From: Acetivibrio saccincola
GTDB taxonomy: Bacteria; Bacillota; Clostridia; Acetivibrionales; Acetivibrionaceae
Reading direction: 5' to 3'
Assembly (NCBI RefSeq): GCF_002844395.1
Contig: NZ_CP025197.1
Location: 682,001 to 746,000 of the forward strand
DNA length: 64,000 nt
Position 1 is the stretch's first letter; each line of letters opens with the position of its first letter. The notes beneath the pieces are model-generated. The model worked only from the letters and a program-made list of their open reading frames with translations. It was not told the DNA's origin and did no database searches. Made by a program: the position numbers and the translations under genes. This document shows, piece by piece, positions 1 through 7,891 of this stretch.

Positions 1-1
1 A

Positions 2-228
2 AAAATTGAAATCAACTATTCCTTAAGACATCATATTTGGCTACCTGTGATGAGAAAAATAAATACAGAGATTTTTGGCATTAGGGGAGAAGTTAAAACA
101 TTACACTATATCGAGCTTTTAGCTGCTAAAACAGCAGCCTTGTTTAACCGTCTTGCGGCAAGGGATTTTTATGATTTATATAATGTGAAAAAGTATAGTA
201 TCCTTTCTGAAAAGGTCTTGCAAAATAT
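2..228 (+). pseudogene. AbiEii-type nucleotidyltransferase toxin, C-terminal remnant
   Basis: The frame is open from the window edge, so the gene begins outside. Residues such as KIEINYSLRHH and ELLAAKTAALFNRLAARDFYDLYNV match the C-terminal half of the AbiEii/AbiGii toxin family, the nucleotidyltransferase toxin of type IV toxin-antitoxin and abortive-infection systems. The reading is lost near 225 where IS91-family transposase sequence begins in another frame, so the toxin's C-terminus is missing. Nothing in the window resembles the AbiEi antitoxin, which would lie upstream. Family assignment is from pattern memory of the conserved AARDFYD core; function is presumably lost. Confidence 0.6.
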
Positions 229-768
229 TTGGCAAAGTACATGGCATCACCACCAATCAGTGTAAGGAGAATCATCAGATATGACGGTGAAACAGTAACA
301 TATTGGTATAATGATCATGAAACAAAAGCTAGAAAAGAAGAGAGTTTGGATGTGTTGACCTTTATAGGTCGTATGGTACAGCATATACTTCCGAAGGGAT
401 TTCAACGTATAAGATATTATGGTTTGCAGGCAACAAAAACATATGAAAAATGGAGTCAAGTGATAAAAGAAGGTCTTAAGAACTTTTGTAAAGTAGTACA
501 AGGAGTTTATGAAGTAATTGAATCTAGGAATTATAGACAAAGATATAAAGAAAGTAGTGGGAAGGACCCGTTAAAGTGTCCTTTTTGCGGGAGTGAAATG
601 AAAGTATGGAAAATATGGCATCCGATATATGGAGTAATATATGACGAAGAGAAAAATATCAGACAGGGAAAGTATGAAAAATATTCTAAACCAAGAGATA
701 GAGGAGGATGTACCCTTCGGGGGTGCACCAGAATATTACAAATATCGATGTTCTCATTGTCACTTTGA
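229..768 (+). pseudogene. IS91-family (Y2) transposase, 5'-truncated
   Basis: About 180 residues match the C-terminal part of IS91/IS801/IS1294-type transposases: KYMASPPIS, VTYWYNDHETK, HILPKGFQRIRYYGL and a C-terminal zinc knuckle CPFCGSEM followed by KIWHP. The N-terminal zinc-finger region and the two catalytic tyrosines of the HUH rolling-circle domain are absent, so it cannot transpose by itself. The 5' end abuts the AbiEii remnant in a different frame. The 3' end overlaps the small Cys-rich gene that begins at 674. Confidence 0.75.
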
Positions 769-901
769 GAACACAATGAATGAGGCCAATGTAGATGTGG
801 CTTTCGGTTGGACTAAGAAAAGGACAAAATGTTCAAGGGGGTTAATGCCCGTACTTGAATGTCCCATTTGTTCATGCTTAACATATGAATGTGTGGATTA
901 A
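674..901 (+). CDS. small Cys-rich protein carried by the IS91-family element
   Basis: A 75-residue reading frame overlaps the transposase 3' end. ATG 674 is chosen over an upstream in-frame ATG at 641 because GGAAAG lies just before it. It has two CxxC-type pairs (CSHC and CPIC) plus further cysteines near the C-terminus, suggesting a zinc-binding knuckle of unknown role. Its stop codon is followed within 10 bases by the element's terminal hairpin, so it lies inside the mobile element and is probably a passenger or accessory gene. It has no recognised family; expression is unproven because the element's 5' end is gone. Confidence 0.5.
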   Translation: MKNILNQEIEEDVPFGGAPEYYKYRCSHCHFENTMNEANVDVAFGWTKKRTKCSRGLMPVLECPICSCLTYECVD

Positions 902-908
902 AAAAGTC

Positions 909-930
909 CGCCCGATAGGGCGATAAGTTC
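909..930 (+). other. IS91-type terminal hairpin plus GTTC target
   Basis: A perfect 5-bp stem CGCCC/GGGCG with GATA loop is followed by ATAA and then GTTC. A short GC-rich hairpin a few bases inside the 3' end, directly next to GTTC, is the layout described for oriIS of IS91 relatives. The GTTC sits inside the start of the AraC coding frame, which reads on without interruption from here. Confidence 0.55.
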
Positions 931-931
931 A

Positions 932-1792
932 ATGAATAATGCAATGGCATACATTGAGGAGCACTTAACTGATGATATTGATTATAGTGAAGTATCAAAA
1001 ATTGCTTGCTGCTCAGAGTATCATTTTAAAAGGATGTTTTCTTTCTTATCAGGAATTGGTTTGTCAGAATATATTCGAAGAAGGAAATTAACGCTGGCTG
1101 CCCTTGATTTGAAAGGTACAAATTTGAGAATAATCGATGTTGCTGTTAAATATGGTTATGATTCAGCTGATGCATTCTCTCGTGCTTTTCATTCCCTGCA
1201 TGGCATTCTTCCTTCTGAAGCAAGAAGTGAGAACACACAGTTAAAAGCCTATCCTCGAATGACCTTTCAATTATCAATTAAAGGAGGATGCGAAATGAAC
1301 TATCGTATTGTTGAGAAAGGACATTTTAAGATCGTAGGATTTAAGAAGAGAGTTCCAATTATTTTTAATGGTGTAAATCCGGAGATTGCAAAAATGACCG
1401 AACTTTTAACACCAGAGGTTATTAAACAGTTAAAAGCAATTTCAAATGTAGAACCAACAGGTATTATTAGTGCTTCAGCTAATTTTCCGGAAGGTAGAAT
1501 GGAAGAGAAAGGAGAATTAGACCATTACATCGGGGTAGCAACAACAAGTAATGAAACTGCAGATTTTGATGTATTAGAAATTGATGGTAGTACCTGGGCT
1601 ATATTTGAATCGATTGGACCATTTCCGGAAACACTTCAAAATGTGTGGGGAAGAATATACTCAGAGTGGTTTCCGTCTTCAGGGTATGAGGCAGCCCCAG
1701 GTCCTGAAATTTTGTGGAACGAGAGTCCTGATACTGGAAATCCAAAGTATCGAAGCGAAATCTGGATTCCGGTAAAGAAAAAAGACTATTAA
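932..1792 (+). CDS. AraC-family regulator with GyrI-like effector domain, 5' end displaced by IS91
   Basis: Predicted DNA-binding regulator of 286 residues. An AraC helix-turn-helix domain fills roughly residues 1-105 ([46 protein letters not shown]), followed by a GyrI-like/effector-binding domain from about 120 that opens [17 protein letters not shown] and ends with the typical EIWIPVKK. Relatives usually carry about five more residues before this start; those were replaced when the IS91-family element inserted at GTTC. ATG 932 is the first available start, with only a weak AGGG upstream, so translation may be reduced. Ligand unknown; members often sense drugs. Confidence 0.85.
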   Translation: MNNAMAYIEEHLTDDIDYSEVSKIACCSEYHFKRMFSFLSGIGLSEYIRRRKLTLAALDLKGTNLRIIDVAVKYGYDSADAFSRAFHSLHGILPSEARSENTQLKAYPRMTFQLSIKGGCEMNYRIVEKGHFKIVGFKKRVPIIFNGVNPEIAKMTELLTPEVIKQLKAISNVEPTGIISASANFPEGRMEEKGELDHYIGVATTSNETADFDVLEIDGSTWAIFESIGPFPETLQNVWGRIYSEWFPSSGYEAAPGPEILWNESPDTGNPKYRSEIWIPVKKKDY

Positions 1793-1886
1793 TTACAGAA
1801 ATATTTTTGATTGAGGGAACTTCCTAGTTAAGTACCCTTTTCATATACAATACAGGTAAAATCTTAAAAAGTGACAAGAAAGTGGT

Positions 1887-2039
1887 GTAACCATACCCTG
1901 GAACACTCTTGTCTTATCAGTAGTATTGTTTGTTGTTATCCCGCTGGCTGGTGGTATAATTACCCGTAATTACATCACAAAAAAGCGAGGACTCGATTAC
2001 TTTGAAAATATGTTGATATTAGTAAAGACAGCCAGGTAA
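1887..2039 (+). pseudogene. Acr3-type arsenite efflux permease, fragment
   Basis: About 50 codons, with no start, read PWNTLVLSVVLFVVIPLAGG, then a TRNYITKKRG stretch and a DYFEN motif. This resembles one transmembrane helix and following loop of Acr3 arsenical-resistance permeases, where LPLVAGYLTR and WFEN patterns are typical. It ends at TAA 2037. No ars repressor or reductase remains nearby, so this is a relic. The identification comes from motif recall on a short fragment. Confidence 0.45.
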
Positions 2040-2108
2040 AAGTGATGAGGAATTTAAAAAAGTAATATCAACAACAGAAACAAAAATAAAAGAGTTAAAA
2101 GCAAAACT

Positions 2109-2267
2109 AAAGTCATAATAATTATAACGCCAATTACAAATCTAGCAGTTGGTGTTATAATTATATATGTCGATATGTTTCCGCCTACCGATAGTGTAAA
2201 AGACATCAATCCACTCCGCTCGTTGCATGTGGAAACAGTGGTATTAATGTCGAAAGAAGGAGTATAA
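2109..2267 (+). pseudogene. TrmA/RlmD-family 23S rRNA uracil methyltransferase, C-terminal fragment
   Basis: The frame ends YVDMFPPTD ... SLHVETVVLMSKEGV before TAA at 2265. The VDMFP...HVETVVLMS pattern is the hallmark C-terminus of TrmA-family (uracil-5-)-methyltransferases. Roughly ten extra residues separate DMFP from HVET compared with normal members, and everything upstream, including the SAM site and catalytic Cys, is absent. It is a dead remnant in a cluster of similar stubs. Confidence 0.4.
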
Positions 2268-2273
2268 ATTATA

Positions 2274-2495
2274 TTGAAACAGGATTTTATAATATATGGA
2301 AATGCTATTGCCTTACAGGTGTTTCCCAGCACAACAAGTGATCCATCAAAAGAGTATTATGACGAGTACAATGCAGTAAGTAAAAGGCTTAGGGAGACTA
2401 GCAATTATCTTGCTGAAAAAATCAAGGAGCGTGGCTTTAATGCTTATTCCCATGTACAGATGTTGAAAATTTGCTCGCAGATATCAATTTATTAA
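2274..2495 (+). pseudogene. QueG-like 4Fe-4S protein, N-terminal-half fragment
   Basis: An uninterrupted frame of about 73 codons reads TTSDPSKEYYDEYNAVSKRL, then NYLAEKIKERGFNAYSHVQ. This is like the early part of epoxyqueuosine-reductase-related iron-sulfur proteins, which read STTSDxSKEYYDEYNRLN then YLxxKGYKAxAQT. The conserved cysteines and remaining 150 or more residues are missing and the frame closes at TAA 2493. It could be translated but would not be a functional reductase. Confidence 0.4.
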
Positions 2496-2607
2496 AGTTG
2501 AAGAATTGTTTGTATCACCTGAACAACAAGGGTATGGATGTGGAACTGCTCTTTTGAATACAGTTGAAAGCTACATAAAAGAAAAAGGATTAGCAGGATT
2601 TACTTAG
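2485..2607 (+). pseudogene. GNAT acetyltransferase, motif A fragment
   Basis: Forty codons read FIKVEELFVSPEQQGYGCG, continuing TALLNTVESYIKEKG to TAG at 2605. VSPEQQGYGCGTALL is the acetyl-CoA-binding motif A (Q/RxxGxG/A) of GNAT enzymes. Both ends are lost; the N-terminus runs into the QueG-like stub. It is not part of the intact GNAT gene downstream, which has its own motif A. Confidence 0.5.
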
Positions 2608-2756
2608 ACTACAAATAAATGATATACTAAAGCACTGGTTGCCGGTGGTTTATCATTCACATGATGAAGGTAAGCATCGCAGCAGTAGGAAATATAGTTC
2701 AAAGAAGAAAATATAAATTGTAATTTTATTAGAATATGACAGGAGGCATTGTGATT

Positions 2757-3323
2757 ATGGAATTCATAACTGAAAGACTAATATTACGTCCGTGGAAAGA
2801 AACGGATGCAGAGAGTTTATTTAAATATGCAAAAGACCCTGATGTTGGACCTATTGCTGGCTGGCCTCCTCATAAGAGTATTGATGAAAGCCGTGATGTT
2901 ATAAAAAACGTTTTTTGTGGGCCAGAGTGCTATGCTGTATGTTTAAAAACTGATAATATAGCGATTGGCTGTATTGAACTGAAACTTAATGGAAGTACAG
3001 ATATGACCAAAAGAGATGATGAATGTGAATTGGGTTACTGGATAGGAAAAGAGTTTTGGGGACAGGGACTTATTCCTGAAGCAGCAAGAGAGCTCATTCG
3101 TCATGGGTTTGAAGATTTAAACATGAATGTAATATGGTGTGGATATTATGAAGGCAATACAAGATCAAAAAGAGTACAAGAGAAAGTCGGATTTGTTTAC
3201 CATCATACATGCAAAGAAGTACCGATACCACTTATGGGAGAGACCAGAATAGGCCATACAAACTATATGACAAAGGAGCGGTGGCAACTCTACTGCTCTA
3301 CTCTATCAAGGGTTAAGAAATAG
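2757..3323 (+). CDS. GNAT-family N-acetyltransferase, RimJ/RimL-like
   Basis: A complete 188-residue acetyltransferase opening MEFITERLILRPW, the usual start of the RimJ/RimL-type GNAT group. Motif A is ELGYWIGKEFWGQGLIPEAA at about residues 90-110, and the C-terminal half carries a beta4-alpha4 segment NVIWCGYYEGNTRSKRVQEK. ATG 2757 has AGGAGG upstream; an in-frame ATG at 2736 lies before that site and is unlikely. Substrate unknown: members modify protein N-termini, antibiotics or small amines. It stands alone among pseudogenes. Confidence 0.85.
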   Translation: MEFITERLILRPWKETDAESLFKYAKDPDVGPIAGWPPHKSIDESRDVIKNVFCGPECYAVCLKTDNIAIGCIELKLNGSTDMTKRDDECELGYWIGKEFWGQGLIPEAARELIRHGFEDLNMNVIWCGYYEGNTRSKRVQEKVGFVYHHTCKEVPIPLMGETRIGHTNYMTKERWQLYCSTLSRVKK

Positions 3324-3615
3324 TAGGATTTAAAAAGGCTGTAAATCCTTATCTTTTATCTTACGCCAAAATATGTCATATAATTCATAGATAATGTGTT
3401 TCATCAGATTATCAGAATAAGGGTATAGGATCTAAGATTCTATCGCATATTCCCGCGAACAGATGCTTTTAAATCAATCCTCCCAACGTTGTTATTGACA
3501 GATACTTGTAAAAACCGTAAAATCTTATTGACCGAAAACTGTCAATTATATTTTATCATTCACAAAACTGATTACTCAGTTAAATGTTTACTAATTAAAC
3601 CATAAGGATGGTATT
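3324..3615. other. intergenic region with a possible GNAT relic
   Basis: No gene is supported. Around 3411-3450 the plus strand can be read as QNKGIGSKILSHI, which looks like a GNAT motif A scrap with stop codons on both sides, another sign of decay. No clear terminator or promoter is visible; the response-regulator RBS (AAGGA) lies at its 3' end. Confidence 0.3.
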
Positions 3616-4308
3616 ATGAAAAAAGAAATAAAAATTTTAGTTGTAGAAGATGATAATGATATAAATAATTTGTTATGTAATATTATAGAAAAGAGCGGAT
3701 ATACAGCGCAAGCTGCTTATTCAGGAACTGAAGCAATGATTTATCTTGAACAACAAGAGTGGGATATGGTACTTCTTGATTTGATGCTTCCAGGAATTAC
3801 AGGTGAAGAAGTTCTTTTAAAGCTTAGGCAAAATAGCTTAGTACCTGTGATTATTATTTCGGCTAAGGGAGAAGCTAAAACTAAGGTGAATGCCCTAAGG
3901 ACAGGGGCAGATGATTATATTACTAAGCCTTTTGATATTGAAGAAGTTTCAGCAAGAATTGATTCTCTATTAAGGAGATATAAGCATTCAGCAGGTCCTG
4001 AACAAAGAAATATTTTAACCCATAAGGATATATGCCTTGATTTGGAATCAAAAATAGTTACAGTAAAGGGAGTTGAAGTAACGTTAACAGCCCGTGAATA
4101 TGAAATATTATTGCTTTTAATGCAATCTCCAAAAAAGATTTTTACAAAATCCAATATTTACGAAAGTATATGGAGAGATGATTTTTTAGGAGATGATAAT
4201 ACAGTTAATGTTCATATGAGCCATATAAGGAACAAATTATCAAAAGTTAATCCGGAGGAGGAATATATTGAAACTATTTGGGGCATGGGATATAGATTAA
4301 AAAATTAA
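3616..4308 (+). CDS. OmpR/PhoB-family DNA-binding response regulator
   Basis: A 230-residue two-component response regulator. Its receiver domain has the acidic pocket VVEDDND near residue 11, phospho-acceptor Asp55 in LLDLMLPG, switch region ISAKGEAKT and the invariant Lys in ADDYITKPF near 105. A winged-helix output domain covers about 130-228, with LTAREYEILLLLM, VHMSHIRNKL and ETIWGMGYRL. RBS AAGGA precedes ATG. It is first in a regulator / ATPase / permease / kinase array whose layout is typical of lantibiotic or bacitracin sensing and detoxification modules. Confidence 0.93.
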   Translation: MKKEIKILVVEDDNDINNLLCNIIEKSGYTAQAAYSGTEAMIYLEQQEWDMVLLDLMLPGITGEEVLLKLRQNSLVPVIIISAKGEAKTKVNALRTGADDYITKPFDIEEVSARIDSLLRRYKHSAGPEQRNILTHKDICLDLESKIVTVKGVEVTLTAREYEILLLLMQSPKKIFTKSNIYESIWRDDFLGDDNTVNVHMSHIRNKLSKVNPEEEYIETIWGMGYRLKN

Positions 4309-4312
4309 GATT

Positions 4313-4358
4313 TTCTTAATGATTTTTTAAAGTTCTCTTATGGATTAATTATTATATT
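4313..4358 (+). promoter_or_regulatory. possible operator/promoter before the ABC genes
   Basis: Two similar direct half-sites, TTTCTTAATGATT (4313) and TTCTCTTATGGATTA (4333), lie about two helical turns apart, followed by an AT-rich -10-like TATATT. Spaced direct repeats just upstream of -10 are the usual binding layout for OmpR-family regulators such as the one encoded immediately upstream. This is inference from spacing only. Confidence 0.3.
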
Positions 4359-4391
4359 AGGAATATAACATAAGAGAGGTAGGAAAATGCA

Positions 4392-5315
4392 ATGAGTGAA
4401 TATATATTAAGAACTAATAACCTTTATAAAAAATATGTAAAAAACCTTGCCCTTAATAATATAAATCTTGAGATTAAAAAGGGTGATATTTATGGATTTA
4501 TTGGACAAAATGGTGCTGGGAAAACAACACTACTAAGAATCGCTACAGGTCTTACATTTCCCACTAAAGGAACTGTAGAATTATTTGGACAAAGTAGCAA
4601 GAAAGGATTAGTAGAATCTATTAAAAGAGTAGGGGCAGTTGTTGAAAATCCTGCTTTATTTCCAAATATGTCAGCCTATGAAAATTTAGAATTACATCGC
4701 TTACAAAAGGGAATTCCAGATAAAAAATGTAGTGAGAGGACTTTAGAATTAGTAGGATTAAAAAACACAGGAAGAAAAAAGGTTGCAAACTTTTCATTAG
4801 GTATGAAGCAAAGATTGGGAATTGCCATTGCACTTTTAAGTGATCCTGAATTCCTTATCCTTGATGAACCTACAAATGGCTTAGATCCAATGGGAATAGT
4901 TGAACTTCGTCAACTTATAAAAAGGCTAAATAAAGAAAGGGAAATGACTGTTTTAATATCTAGTCATATATTAAGTGAACTACACCAACTTGCCACAAGA
5001 TATGGTATTATTCATAAGGGAAAACTTATAGAACAGATTACAGCATTACAATTAAATCAAAAATGTAGGCAATATTTAAGAATTAAGGTTGATAATCCTG
5101 GTAAGGGAGCTACAGTATTGGAATCTGAACTTAATGCAACGGATTTTGAAATTATGCCAGATGGAATTATAAAATTATATAGTCATCTTAATGATATAAA
5201 AAGAGTATCCTTAGCATTGACTAAAAATAATCTTATTATAGAGCACTTTTCACAAACAGGTGATGACTTAGAAAGTTATTTTACAAAACTTGTGGGAGGT
5301 GTTGGTAATGATTAA
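4392..5315 (+). CDS. ABC transporter ATP-binding protein, BcrA-like
   Basis: The 307-residue ATPase subunit of a drug/lantibiotic-type exporter. Walker A is GQNGAGKTTL (about residue 37), the signature loop NFSLGMKQRLGIA, Walker B FLILDEPTNGLDP and the switch His in ISSHILSEL. The C-terminal 90 residues form the extension common in BcrA-like subunits. The next gene's start overlaps its stop by 8 bases, so the ATPase and permease are translationally coupled. Probably confers self-protection or resistance to a peptide antibiotic, with expression driven by the adjacent two-component pair; substrate unknown. Confidence 0.92.
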   Translation: MSEYILRTNNLYKKYVKNLALNNINLEIKKGDIYGFIGQNGAGKTTLLRIATGLTFPTKGTVELFGQSSKKGLVESIKRVGAVVENPALFPNMSAYENLELHRLQKGIPDKKCSERTLELVGLKNTGRKKVANFSLGMKQRLGIAIALLSDPEFLILDEPTNGLDPMGIVELRQLIKRLNKEREMTVLISSHILSELHQLATRYGIIHKGKLIEQITALQLNQKCRQYLRIKVDNPGKGATVLESELNATDFEIMPDGIIKLYSHLNDIKRVSLALTKNNLIIEHFSQTGDDLESYFTKLVGGVGND

Positions 5316-6078
5316 TCTAATTAAAGCTGAACTATTTAAGTTAAAAAGGAACAATACATTTTGGGTTTTGATGGGAATAGTAACAGCTTTTTATGCATTG
5401 GCTAATTATTTAGTTATAATAGACTGGTGGCAGATGAATAATACGGGTTTTTATAATGTAGGATTAAAAGAGTATAATGCTATGGATATGGTAAAATTAC
5501 CACTGATTTTTAATTTAATTATAAGTACATTAGCTGGTTTTTTTATTAATGTAGATTATACTACAGGTACTATTAAAAATCAGATATTAAGTGGAAACAA
5601 AAGAAGTCATATTTATTTAGCGAAATTAATTGTTTTTTCTTTAGGTGCAGTAATTACTGCTGTAATGTTGCCATTAATTACAGTTGTAGTTGAAACTATT
5701 TTATTAGGCCGTAGTGAGATTTATACCGGCACAACAGTTATATATTTATTAAGATCCTTTAGTTTATACACTTTGATTATAATAGCTTATTCATCAATTA
5801 TAATGTTTATAGCTTCTTTAACTAAGGAAAGTGGAAAGACCATAATTATTGCTATTATTATGACTATTATATTATTTGTAATTGAAAAAACATTAGTCTT
5901 AAAATATGAAGTAGTTAGAAGCATATATGAAAATTCTATATTCTATCAAATTTATCAAGCATTTAGTCCTTCTATTACATCTAATGAAATTGGAAAGAAT
6001 ATATTAATTTCTCTAGGAACATTAATTATAATGTCTTATTGTGGCAGTAGGATTTTTAAAAAACAAGAAATTAAATAA
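5308..6078 (+). CDS. ABC-2-type transporter permease
   Basis: A 256-residue integral membrane protein opening MINLIKAELFKLKRNNTFW, the usual start of ABC-2/BcrB-type permeases, followed by about six hydrophobic segments. Cytoplasmic motifs include DYTTGTIKNQILSGNKRSHI, a coupling-helix-like element typical of the family. ATG 5308 is preferred over upstream GTG codons because GGAGGT lies at the right distance. It should pair with the preceding ATPase as the membrane half of the exporter. Confidence 0.88.
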   Translation: MINLIKAELFKLKRNNTFWVLMGIVTAFYALANYLVIIDWWQMNNTGFYNVGLKEYNAMDMVKLPLIFNLIISTLAGFFINVDYTTGTIKNQILSGNKRSHIYLAKLIVFSLGAVITAVMLPLITVVVETILLGRSEIYTGTTVIYLLRSFSLYTLIIIAYSSIIMFIASLTKESGKTIIIAIIMTIILFVIEKTLVLKYEVVRSIYENSIFYQIYQAFSPSITSNEIGKNILISLGTLIIMSYCGSRIFKKQEIK

Positions 6079-6092
6079 TAATATGAAAGTGG

Positions 6093-7004
6093 GTGAGAAA
6101 AGTGATATATATAATAATTATTTTAAGTTTATTATTAATATTTTTTCTTACCCAATTATTATTTGTAAAAAAACAAATTAAAAGTATAACAGAACAATTA
6201 AGAAATTATAATATAGGAAAAACTAACAAGAAAATAGATATAATATTATTAGACAAGGAGATAGAAAGTATTGCTAGTGAAATTAATAATTTGATAGATC
6301 TACATATTCAATCAAATGCTGAGAAGAAATTTGCAGAAAGAGAACTAAGACAAGCCATAGCAAATATCTCCCATGATTTAAGAACACCCTTAACATCTAT
6401 CTTAGGATATATTCAACTAATGGAAGGTGATGAAGTCACAGAGGAAGAAAGAAATCAATATTTAAAAATTGCTAAGGATAGAACAAAAAGATTACAGATA
6501 TTATTAAATGATTTTTTTGAGCTTTCTATTATTGAATCTGTTGACTATAGCTTAAAATTAGAAAGTTTAAATATAAATAATATTGTTGAAGAAACTATTA
6601 TGAACTTATATAATCAATTTAATGAAAAACAAATAATTCCAAGTATTGAAATACCAAAAGAAAAAATTAGTATTATGGCTGATGAGTCTGCTATAAAAAG
6701 GGTTATAGAGAACCTAGCTACTAATGCTATTAAATATTCCTATGAAAATGTAGGTATATCACTTGAAAGGTCTAAGACAACTGTAATTTTGACCATAAGT
6801 AATGATATAAAGGATCTAACAGAAAGGGATATTGAATTTTTTTTTGATAGATTTTACATGGCAGACAAAACACGCTCAGGTAATGGTACAGGCTTAGGCT
6901 TATCTATTTCAAAGAGTTTAATGGATAAAATGAATGGAAAGCTTTCTGCTGAATTGAAGGATGAATACTTACATATGAAATGCAGTTGGCCACTGATAGA
7001 ATAA
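6093..7004 (+). CDS. sensor histidine kinase, short-sensor type
   Basis: A 303-residue membrane kinase with one N-terminal transmembrane segment and almost no extracellular sensor. The H-box is ANISHDLRTPLTSILGYIQL (phospho-His near residue 93), the N-box ENLATNAIKYS near 210, and the G-box GNGTGLGLSISKSL near 268. A GTG start at 6093 follows AAAGTGG; a second GTG at 6102 is possible. The lack of an input domain suggests it senses through the neighbouring ABC transporter, as in BceS/BcrAB-type modules. It is last in the operon and is followed by IS66 sequence. Confidence 0.9.
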   Translation: MRKVIYIIIILSLLLIFFLTQLLFVKKQIKSITEQLRNYNIGKTNKKIDIILLDKEIESIASEINNLIDLHIQSNAEKKFAERELRQAIANISHDLRTPLTSILGYIQLMEGDEVTEEERNQYLKIAKDRTKRLQILLNDFFELSIIESVDYSLKLESLNINNIVEETIMNLYNQFNEKQIIPSIEIPKEKISIMADESAIKRVIENLATNAIKYSYENVGISLERSKTTVILTISNDIKDLTERDIEFFFDRFYMADKTRSGNGTGLGLSISKSLMDKMNGKLSAELKDEYLHMKCSWPLIE

Positions 7005-7071
7005 ATAAGCTAGCAGTTAAAGCCTTAAAGTCTATTCTAATAGAAATAAGTTTACTTATTAAAGCATTAAT

Positions 7072-7083
7072 GTAAGCGTAAAA
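7072..7083 (+). repeat. IS66 terminal repeat, copy A left end
   Basis: GTAAGCGTAAAA, identical to the complement of 13334-13345; marks the outer boundary of the plus-oriented IS66 remnant. Confidence 0.6.
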
Positions 7084-7210
7084 TTGAACCGCACATGGAT
7101 TATTTGACTTTAAGTAGTACAATCATGGAAAACCGGTTGAAAAAATTGTGAAAAACTTAAAAAAGTGCAAAAAGTGTATAAACTTTTTCAACCAAGACAG
7201 GAGTGATTGT

Positions 7211-7534
7211 ATGAATACACGAAAGATTGCAAAAGAATACCGGTTGAGTCAATGGGTACAAATAATAAATGCCAGAAGCGAGAGCGGTAAAAGTGTCAAG
7301 AAGTTCTGTGAAGATGCAGGAATAAGTAGGTACGCATATTTTTATTGGCAACGTAAATTACATAAGAAAGCCTTAAGTGAATTAACAATAGCAGAGGAAT
7401 CCACAAAGTATATACCGGATGGATGGGTTAAACTGAACCCGGAAAAACCGCAATATACAAATGAAGGCATATCTATAGAAGTAAACGGTTGCCATAATAA
7501 TGGTCCGAAAATTGAACTTAAGGCAAATTGTTGA
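7211..7534 (+). CDS. IS66 TnpA-like accessory protein, 3'-altered
   Basis: A 107-residue protein resembling the IS66 first ORF: MNTRKIAKEYRLSQWVQII, SGKSVKKFCEDAGISRYAYF, then YWQRKL, the helix-turn-helix portion of this family. ATG 7211 is preferred over an upstream in-frame ATG at 7148 because AGGAG precedes it. The C-terminal part begins ISIEVNGC as expected, but then departs from the family and stops early. The element's transposase genes are absent, so any protein is orphaned. Confidence 0.6.
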   Translation: MNTRKIAKEYRLSQWVQIINARSESGKSVKKFCEDAGISRYAYFYWQRKLHKKALSELTIAEESTKYIPDGWVKLNPEKPQYTNEGISIEVNGCHNNGPKIELKANC

Positions 7535-7891
7535 TGTTGTATCTGAAAAAATACCTTTAACAAAGGAGTTCAAGAATTTTCAAATTTGAGAGCATATGCT
7601 TATATAGAAAATGGTAAAACTGCTGGACCAGTCGGGGTTATGCATGAAAAAAGTTTTATCCAATATGTAAATCTGAAATTTTTTTGGTAATCTAGATATT
7701 GTCAATATAAAGATTTTTGTTACCATAGGGACAGTTCTTATGGTTAACGTCTATTTGCAACTGCCAAAAAATGGACTTATAGATAAGACAACTGGTACGA
7801 GATGTGACAATGACTAGGGGATGGTATTACTGTTACTTCTCCCAAAATGAAGAAAGAATATATGCAGGTATTTTCAATAGAAGGTGAAACT
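7535..7891. other. intergenic relic sequence
   Basis: No intact gene. One open stretch (about 7566-7690, plus strand) reads AYAYIENGKTAGPVGVMHEK and ends at TAA. It has no start and no family I recognise. The rest has stops in all frames. Confidence 0.3.

Larger units (their letters stand above)
229..926 (+). mobile_element. IS91-family element, 3' part with intact terminus
   Basis: This is the remnant of a rolling-circle insertion sequence comprising the transposase 3' half, a small Cys-rich ORF and the 3' terminal (oriIS-like) hairpin. The right boundary is set by the hairpin at 909-922 and the adjacent GTTC at 927-930, the tetranucleotide used as target by IS801/IS1294-type members. The left boundary is the junction with AbiEii near 228. 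Loss of the 5' part may be a later deletion, or a fragment from the imprecise 5' termination known in this family. Confidence 0.65.
7072..7534 (+). mobile_element. IS66-family element, left-end remnant
   Basis: The left terminus GTAAGCGTAAAATTGAACCG at 7072 has the GTAAGCG start characteristic of IS66-family inverted repeats. It is followed by tnpA-like sequence, then nothing recognisable as tnpB or tnpC. It faces opposite to the second IS66 element ending at 13345 and is a different copy: the two share GTAAGCGTAAAA and then diverge. Confidence 0.65.

Noticed and set aside
2054-2332. 92-codon minus-strand frame with leucine/isoleucine runs
   Set aside because: Its low complexity comes from AT-rich decayed sequence; the plus-strand gene stubs explain the region.
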